A stretch of 64,000 bases of DNA. Origin: Burkholderia lata. Its GTDB lineage: Bacteria > Pseudomonadota > Gammaproteobacteria > Burkholderiales > Burkholderiaceae. This document shows positions 59,518 through 64,000 of this stretch, one piece after another. Within the stretch, counting starts at the first letter, position 1. Each line of letters opens with the position of its first letter. Location of the stretch: contig NC_007511.1 of NCBI RefSeq assembly GCF_000012945.1, positions 868,001 through 932,000 of the forward strand, read 5' to 3'. The position numbers were made by a program, and so were the translations under genes. Under the pieces are notes generated by a model that was given only the letters and a program-made list of their open reading frames with translations, was not told the DNA's origin and ran no database searches.

Positions 59518-61035
59518 ATGTTCAGTACCTCGTGCCCCCAGTGCGGCGCGCCGGTCGAGTTTCGCTCGGCGGCGGCGGTGATGGCCGTCTGCGCGTTCTG
59601 CCGCAGCACGCTGCTCAAGCGTGGCACCGACGTCGAACGGATCGGCGAACTGGCCACGGTGCTCGACGATGCGTCGCCGATCCAGATTGGCACGGCCGGA
59701 CGCTACGACAAGCGTGCGTTCACGGTGCTCGGGCGCATCCAGATGACCTACGACGCCGGCGCTTGGAGCGAGTGGTATGTCGTGTTCGACGACGGCACGT
59801 TCGGCTGGCTGTCGGATGCGTCGGGCCAGTATGCAATCACCGTGCGCGAGCCCGACGATGCGTCCGGCGGCGCGTGGCCCGCGTTCGGCACGCTCGAACC
59901 GGGCATGCGGATCGACCACGGCGGCCGCGCGTTTCTCGTGTCGGACGTGCGCACCGCGCGCTGCACGGGCGGCGACGGCGAACTGCCGTTCCGCGTCGAT
60001 GCCGGCTGGGAGGCGCGCGTCGTCGACCTGCGCACCGGCAATGCGTTCGCGACCTACGACTATTCCGACGCCGATTCGAACGGCGGGAGCCCGGCCGTCT
60101 ATACGGGCGAAGCGCTCGAGTTCGATGCGCTCGCGTTCACCGGGCTGCGCGATACCGAAAACGATACGCGCGAGAAGCGCGGTGCGGAGATGGTGCCGTT
60201 CGCGTGCCCGAGCTGCGGCGCGCCGCTGTCGTATCTGCCGAACGTGGCCGACTACGTCGTGTGCGGCAGTTGCCATGCGGGCGTGCAGTGCACGGCCGAG
60301 CAGCAGACCGTGTTCGCGGCGCAGCGCAAGCTCGAGGCGGTGAAGGGGGCGCTGGAGCTCGGCGCGGTCGGCACGTTCGACGGTGTGAAGTACACGGTGA
60401 TCGGGATGATGCGTTGCCGCGTACCGGACGACGAGGAGACGTGGGACGAATACCTGCTGCTGAACCCGAAGCGCGGTTTCCTGTGGCTCGTGCAGAGCGA
60501 AGGGCGCTGGGAGCGCGTACAGGTGCTCGACCAATGGCCGACGATCGGCAGCGATGCCAACGTGACCGACGGCGACAAGACTTACCGCCTGCGCGAGGAA
60601 TACGACTCGGAGGTCGTCTACGTGGTCGGCGCGTTCAACTGGCGCGTGCAGGTCGGCGATCGCACGTCGATCATCGACTACGGCTGGCAGAAGGACAAGC
60701 TGACGCGCGAGCGCAGCGACGCGGAGATCGTCTGGTCGCGCGCGCGGCCGCTGTCGGGCAGCACGCTTGCCGAACGCTTCGGCACGCCGGCGCTCGCGAC
60801 GGCCGCGGCTGCGGCGGCAACGGGCGCCACTGCGTCGACGGGCCTGTTCGGCCGGAAAGGCCCGCACAGTTTCGCGCCGCTGCCGCTCGTGTTCAGCGCA
60901 TTGCTCGTGATCCTGAACATGGGCTCGCTGTTCTCGTTCAGCGGCCGCTCCGTCTACGTGCTGGTCGGCCTGCTGGTGCTGTGGCTGCCTGAATGGCTGT
61001 GGAAGAGCTTTGCGTCGGACGGGGGTAACGCGTGA
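59518..61035 (+). CDS. Double zinc-ribbon, double DUF4178 membrane protein
   Basis: A 505-residue protein built as two similar halves. Zinc ribbons are at C6-x-x-C9/C25-x-x-C28 and C230-x-x-C233/C249-x-x-C252, each followed by a DUF4178 beta-domain (about 45-210 and 280-415; YVVFDDGTFGWLSDASGQYA and YLLLNPKRGFLWLVQSEGRW correspond). Two membrane helices (about 455-472 and 477-495) close the protein, so the ribbons face the cytoplasm. Its stop overlaps the next start (GTGA). Confidence 0.87.
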   Translation: MFSTSCPQCGAPVEFRSAAAVMAVCAFCRSTLLKRGTDVERIGELATVLDDASPIQIGTAGRYDKRAFTVLGRIQMTYDAGAWSEWYVVFDDGTFGWLSDASGQYAITVREPDDASGGAWPAFGTLEPGMRIDHGGRAFLVSDVRTARCTGGDGELPFRVDAGWEARVVDLRTGNAFATYDYSDADSNGGSPAVYTGEALEFDALAFTGLRDTENDTREKRGAEMVPFACPSCGAPLSYLPNVADYVVCGSCHAGVQCTAEQQTVFAAQRKLEAVKGALELGAVGTFDGVKYTVIGMMRCRVPDDEETWDEYLLLNPKRGFLWLVQSEGRWERVQVLDQWPTIGSDANVTDGDKTYRLREEYDSEVVYVVGAFNWRVQVGDRTSIIDYGWQKDKLTRERSDAEIVWSRARPLSGSTLAERFGTPALATAAAAAATGATASTGLFGRKGPHSFAPLPLVFSALLVILNMGSLFSFSGRSVYVLVGLLVLWLPEWLWKSFASDGGNA

Positions 61036-61181
61036 TCCGGTACATCCTCTACGGCATCTACGGCCTGATCGTCGTCACGCTGTTCAGCTGCGCATCGATC
61101 GGCGGCGGCGGTTCAGGCGGCAGCGGCTGGGGCAGTTCATCGGCCCGCAGCGGCTACTCGTCGTACGGGTCGCACAAATGA
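61032..61181 (+). CDS. 49-residue Gly/Ser-rich membrane peptide
   Basis: This short gene starts with GTG overlapping the DUF4178 stop (GTGA) and ends with TGA overlapping the SpeD start (ATGA). It codes for VIRYILYGIYGLIVVTLFSC, a hydrophobic helix, then a Gly/Ser tail ASIGGGGSGGSGWGSSSARS and GYSSYGSHK. The Cys20 could be a lipobox-like site, but Phe at -2 is unusual. The double overlap shows strong translational coupling and argues that it is real. Function unknown. Confidence 0.75.
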   Translation: MIRYILYGIYGLIVVTLFSCASIGGGGSGGSGWGSSSARSGYSSYGSHK

Positions 61182-61561
61182 CCGCGCGCGACGAGATCGC
61201 ACCGCCGCGCGCGATGCTCGGTTCGCACGTGCTGGCGGACCTGGCCGGTATCGACGCGGCGTTGCTGCGCGATGCCGCTCGGCTCGAGTCGATCCTTACC
61301 GAAGCGGCGCAGCAGGCGGGCGCACGCGTGATCGGCGCGCATTTCCATCATTTCGGCGGCGAGCATGGCGTGACGGGTGTCGTGCTGCTCGCCGAATCGC
61401 ACATCACGATTCACACGTGGCCGGAGCATCGCTTTGCGGCCGTCGACGCCTTCATGTGCGGCGCGGCTCGTGCGGCCGATGCGGTCGATGCGATCGCCAT
61501 TGCGCTCGGCACGCAGGCGCAAGTCCGGCAGCAGGTTGCGCGCGGCGGCGCGCCGACGTGA
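61178..61561 (+). CDS. speD: S-adenosylmethionine decarboxylase proenzyme (pyruvoyl type)
   Basis: A 127-residue AdoMet decarboxylase of the small bacterial/archaeal class. It self-cleaves before Ser74 in LLAESHITIHTWPEHRFAAV to make the pyruvoyl cofactor; H79 and C94 (FMCGAA) match His68 and Cys83 of the Thermotoga enzyme at constant spacing. It makes the aminopropyl donor for the synthase coded at 56406-57920. ATGA overlap with the small upstream gene couples them. An AHFHHFGGEHGVTGVVLLAE stretch precedes the active site. Confidence 0.93.
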   Translation: MTARDEIAPPRAMLGSHVLADLAGIDAALLRDAARLESILTEAAQQAGARVIGAHFHHFGGEHGVTGVVLLAESHITIHTWPEHRFAAVDAFMCGAARAADAVDAIAIALGTQAQVRQQVARGGAPT

Positions 61562-61587
61562 GCGGGCGATCCACTTCCTTTACCGAT

Positions 61588-61974
61588 ATGCGTAACAGAA
61601 TCCGGTTCGCCGCGTTGCTCGGCTGGGTGCTGCTCGTCGGCAACGCTGCCGCCGATGTGCCGCCGAAGCCGCCCGGGCCGGTCGTGATGGTTCACTTCGA
61701 CTACGACGAGAAGGACCAGGCACGCCTTCACGCGCTGGAGCAAAGGCTGGATCGTGCGGTTAAGCAGGCAGGGGCCGGCGAGCTGGGTGAAACCGAACTG
61801 CATCGCGACGGCAACGACGGTTATCTGTACCTGTATGGCGCCAGCGCCGACCGGTTATATGCGGTGGCGCGCCCGATCCTGAAATCGTCAGGATGGCTGA
61901 CCGGTATGGCGGTTACGTTGCGCCGCGATGCGGGTGCGGAGACGTTCCCGTTGCGCGGGGACGGTGCGCGTTAG
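61588..61974 (+). CDS. Secreted hypothetical protein at the end of the SpeD operon
   Basis: A 128-residue protein with signal peptide MRNRIRFAALLGWVLLVGNA then AADVPP, and a small alpha/beta domain (VVMVHFDYDEKDQARLHALE, QRLDRAVKQAGAGELGETEL, YLYGASADRLYAVARPILKS). It starts 26 bases after speD and is probably the last gene of the operon. No family known to me, and no clear ribosome-binding site. Function unknown; a periplasmic role fits the cluster. Confidence 0.65.
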   Translation: MRNRIRFAALLGWVLLVGNAAADVPPKPPGPVVMVHFDYDEKDQARLHALEQRLDRAVKQAGAGELGETELHRDGNDGYLYLYGASADRLYAVARPILKSSGWLTGMAVTLRRDAGAETFPLRGDGAR

Positions 61975-62073
61975 TGCGGATTCGGTTCGAACGGTGCGGT
62001 TGATGAAGTGACCGATTGCGGATCGGGCCAGGCAGTGTGCGTTTACCCTTGCGGATCTCTGCCGGGGCTTCGT

Positions 62074-62090
62074 TGCGATGACGCATCGCA
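62074..62090. terminator. Hairpin between convergent genes
   Basis: TGCGATG (62074-62080) and CATCGCA (62084-62090) are exact inverted arms around ACG. The site is about 100 bases after the last gene of the SpeD operon and 43 bases before the end of the convergent LprI-domain gene. No T-run, so weak support. Confidence 0.4.
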
Positions 62091-62132
62091 CGTCGATTCA
62101 TGCCCGGGGGGGCGCAAGTCGTGCCGCTCCCG

Positions 62133-62921
62133 CTAACGGTCGAACCGGAACGTCGAAACGCTGTGCATCGTCGCGTCGTCGGTGCCGACGATGCCCTGCG
62201 TATTCGCGACGGCCGCCCGCTTCCCGTTGCCCAGCACGGCCCAATAGCATTCGCCGGCCGACGAGTGGAAGCCGGTTTCCGGATCGCTGATGCCACATAT
62301 GACCGTCGCTTGCATGCCGCGCCAGCCAGCACCGGAAAAACGTTCAACTTCCTGTGCGATGCCGGGGCCAAACGTGGTTGTCCACTTGCCGTCGTCCTGC
62401 TGCTCGAATCCCGCTTTCTGTTTCGCGATTGTCTCCAGCGCGCCGTCGACGATCTCGAACGCGATGAAGTAGTTGCTGTAGGTCATGTTGCGGCCGACGA
62501 TCGCGATGCAGCGGTCGCCGCCGATTTCGGGGCAGGGCTTCTTCACCTGCCGGTTCGCGAGGTACTCGAACGAGATGCCGAGCACCGGGTCGCGATAGGT
62601 TTTCCAGCCGGCGTGCTTGACCTGCTTCAGCGCCGCAGTCCTGTCGCGATAGGCCGTTGCGACGCACGCCGCGTCGCCGCACGCATCGCGCTGCTTGAGC
62701 CATGTGCGTTGCGACTGGATGACCGCTTGCTGGTCGGCGGCGATGCCGACTGCATCGTAGTACGCGCTCGACAATGCGCTGTCCGCTGACACGAGGGCCT
62801 TGTCGCTGCATATCAGGCGGTCGGTGCGTGTCTTTGCACGCGAGCAGTCGATGCTGTCGGCGTGGGCCGACAGCGAGAGGCCGATGGCGGCCAGCGTGAG
62901 ACCAAGGCGAATACCGAACAC
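62133..62921 (-). CDS. Secreted LprI-domain protein with unknown C-terminal domain
   Basis: A 262-residue protein that starts at GTG 62921 with GAGGAG upstream. A signal peptide (VFGIRLGLTLAAIGLSLSAH) precedes the LprI N-terminal domain (DCSRAKTRTDRLICSDKALV, LSSAYYDAVGIAADQQAVIQ, TWLKQRDACGDAACVATAYR). The C-terminal 150 residues are of unknown fold, with GISFEYLANRQVKKPCPEIG and WYAVLGNG-like strands. It may bind lysozyme or cell-wall ligands (inference). Related in its first domain to the protein at 53472. Confidence 0.75.
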   Translation of the reverse strand: MFGIRLGLTLAAIGLSLSAHADSIDCSRAKTRTDRLICSDKALVSADSALSSAYYDAVGIAADQQAVIQSQRTWLKQRDACGDAACVATAYRDRTAALKQVKHAGWKTYRDPVLGISFEYLANRQVKKPCPEIGGDRCIAIVGRNMTYSNYFIAFEIVDGALETIAKQKAGFEQQDDGKWTTTFGPGIAQEVERFSGAGWRGMQATVICGISDPETGFHSSAGECYWAVLGNGKRAAVANTQGIVGTDDATMHSVSTFRFDR

Positions 62922-63042
62922 GGTCGGCTCCTCATCGGGTTCGAACGGCGGCTGTCGCGCCGCCGTCAGATGGCGCAGCGGCGCACGCCGTTCGCGAAGC
63001 TTTGAACCCGTGCGCCGTTCAGCAAGATGCGACGGGGTGAAA

Positions 63043-63930
63043 TCAGCGATTGATCTGGTCCGCCGAAATCAGCTCGGCCACCAGCACCGGAGCCGGCCCC
63101 TGCAGGTAGTACTCGTGCTCGAGCGGTTCGCGCAGCTTCATGAACGTTTCCGCGCCGATCTGCATCGTTTCGCCAGCGTGCATGCGCGCGCCGCTTTCCA
63201 GCAGGTAATGCATCACGTTGTTGAAGATGCCCGAGTAGCGTTCGCCTTCATGATGACCTTCCGCGAGCGCGGCGAAATCGGGCAGGCCGAACACGTCGGC
63301 GCCATAGGTGCGCATCCACACACCGTTGACGCCTTCGACTTCGTATTTCACGAAGCCGCAGAAGAACAGGTTCAGCGGGATATCCCGCAGCACTTCGAGG
63401 CTTTCCTCGCCGAGCTCCTTCGCATTGAAGACGCCGGCCGGCAGCGACGTGTGCGCGTGCTCGTTCAGCACCGCGAGTCCGTTCTGTTCGGCCAACGCGC
63501 CGGCGACGGCCACCAGCGCGACATACTGGTCGAGCGGATTCGCTTCGTGTCCGGCGTAGTAGAGGATCACGTGGCTGCTGCTCGCGCGCACCTGCTGCTT
63601 CAGGTCCTGCCCGTAGTGGGCCGGTGCGACACACGTTTCCAGTGCCTCGGACGGATAGGGCGCATCGAAGCCGACGAGCCGGACGACGTGGTTGCCCCAG
63701 CCGGCGAGCCCGAATACCTGCTCCAGCGTCGGCTCGGTTTCGACGCGCGCCTGCTTCATGCTCGGGTGGTACGCGCGCAGCGCGGCCGTCAGTGCGGCGA
63801 TGTCGACCTGCAGCGGGCCGTCGAAGACGACCGTCACGCTCAGCGGATTCTCGACGTCGGGTGCCGCGACCAGCGCGACGGGGTTTTCGGGTTCGTCTTT
63901 GCGGCCAAAGAATCGGGATATCAGGCTCAT
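63043..63930 (-). CDS. DUF4261-domain protein
   Basis: A 295-residue cytoplasmic protein. The start MSLISRFFGRKDEPENPVAL is followed by two alpha/beta halves; the C-terminal one (SGIFNNVMHYLLESGARMHA, GETMQIGAETFMKLREP) matches DUF4261, whose members appear near contact-dependent or stress loci but are uncharacterised. It lies 121 bases upstream of the LprI-domain gene on the same strand. No signal peptide or membrane helix. Confidence 0.7.
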   Translation of the reverse strand: MSLISRFFGRKDEPENPVALVAAPDVENPLSVTVVFDGPLQVDIAALTAALRAYHPSMKQARVETEPTLEQVFGLAGWGNHVVRLVGFDAPYPSEALETCVAPAHYGQDLKQQVRASSSHVILYYAGHEANPLDQYVALVAVAGALAEQNGLAVLNEHAHTSLPAGVFNAKELGEESLEVLRDIPLNLFFCGFVKYEVEGVNGVWMRTYGADVFGLPDFAALAEGHHEGERYSGIFNNVMHYLLESGARMHAGETMQIGAETFMKLREPLEHEYYLQGPAPVLVAELISADQINR

Positions 63931-64000
63931 CGGATTGTGTTCGTGTCGTAGCCGTTTCAGGGAGGAGTGCCCCGTTCTCTCGGTCGGGGCTCGCCGTCAG

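Noticed and set aside
1..64000. Search for CRISPR arrays, tRNA, rRNA, insertion sequences and integrase-type genes
   Set aside because: No regularly spaced direct repeats of CRISPR type, no recognisable tRNA cloverleaf and no transposase or integrase protein were seen.

Overview
The window is high-GC (roughly two-thirds G+C), densely coded DNA whose genes look like those of the Burkholderia cepacia complex. A divergent penR-penA class A beta-lactamase locus sits at the left end, and the rest is a broad set of catabolic, regulatory and stress genes typical of a secondary chromosome (inference; replicon and species cannot be fixed from the sequence alone). I see no rRNA, tRNA, CRISPR array, insertion sequence or prophage. 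Nearly every base is in one of about 60 genes, many in short operons with 1-4 base overlaps.

Layout. 1-4.3 kb: penR/penA, small genes, a MarR/ABM pair with a readable promoter-operator, and six copies of a dispersed repeat built on two opposed DnaA-box-like octamers. 4.3-8.3 kb: a qseBC-type two-component system divergent from a ygiW-like OB-fold gene, an RpiR regulator and an acetyltransferase. 8.5-15 kb: an ankyrin protein, a PEP-mutase/isocitrate-lyase family enzyme, a P450, a superinfection-immunity-like protein, and rhodanese/ftrA. 15.2-19.1 kb: basic amino acid decarboxylase plus antiporter. 19.5-26.8 kb: nitronate monooxygenase, M20 peptidase, Ldh2-family dehydrogenase, a TfoX-domain protein with a histone-H1-like repeat tail, NnrU, and an amino acid permease. 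27.2-29.8 kb: Rieske oxygenase, rubredoxin and rubredoxin-reductase-like operon with a terminator. 29.8-38.2 kb: LysR, TauE-like transporter, beta-helix protein, DUF488/DUF2945 pair, a flavin hydroxylase/FrnE pair divergent from a LysR gene, and a glycine-zipper protein. 38.3-41.6 kb: codB-codA-RutR-like TetR operon. 41.9-45.3 kb: putrescine-utilisation (puu) type genes. 45.8-49.8 kb: exported molybdenum hydroxylase with tri-haem cytochrome c. 50-54.7 kb: flavin monooxygenase/LysR, GNAT, LprI-type and amidase genes. 54.8-62 kb: a divergent polyamine/membrane cluster. 62-64 kb: an LprI-domain protein and a DUF4261 protein.

Polyamines are the recurring theme: a decarboxylase/antiporter pair, a puu-type degradation set, and the divergent cluster at 54.8-62 kb. 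That cluster joins a membrane-embedded aminopropyltransferase and an exported flavin amine-oxidase-like protein (minus strand) to DUF350, SPFH-SHOCT, a double zinc-ribbon/DUF4178 membrane protein, a 49-residue Gly/Ser protein and a pyruvoyl S-adenosylmethionine decarboxylase (plus strand). It is the best candidate here for a poorly described system, plausibly membrane-localised polyamine synthesis for envelope stress. Other points of interest are the DnaA-box-like repeats, the 144-bp repeat in the TfoX fusion, the Rieske-rubredoxin operon and several clean inverted repeats upstream of regulated genes.
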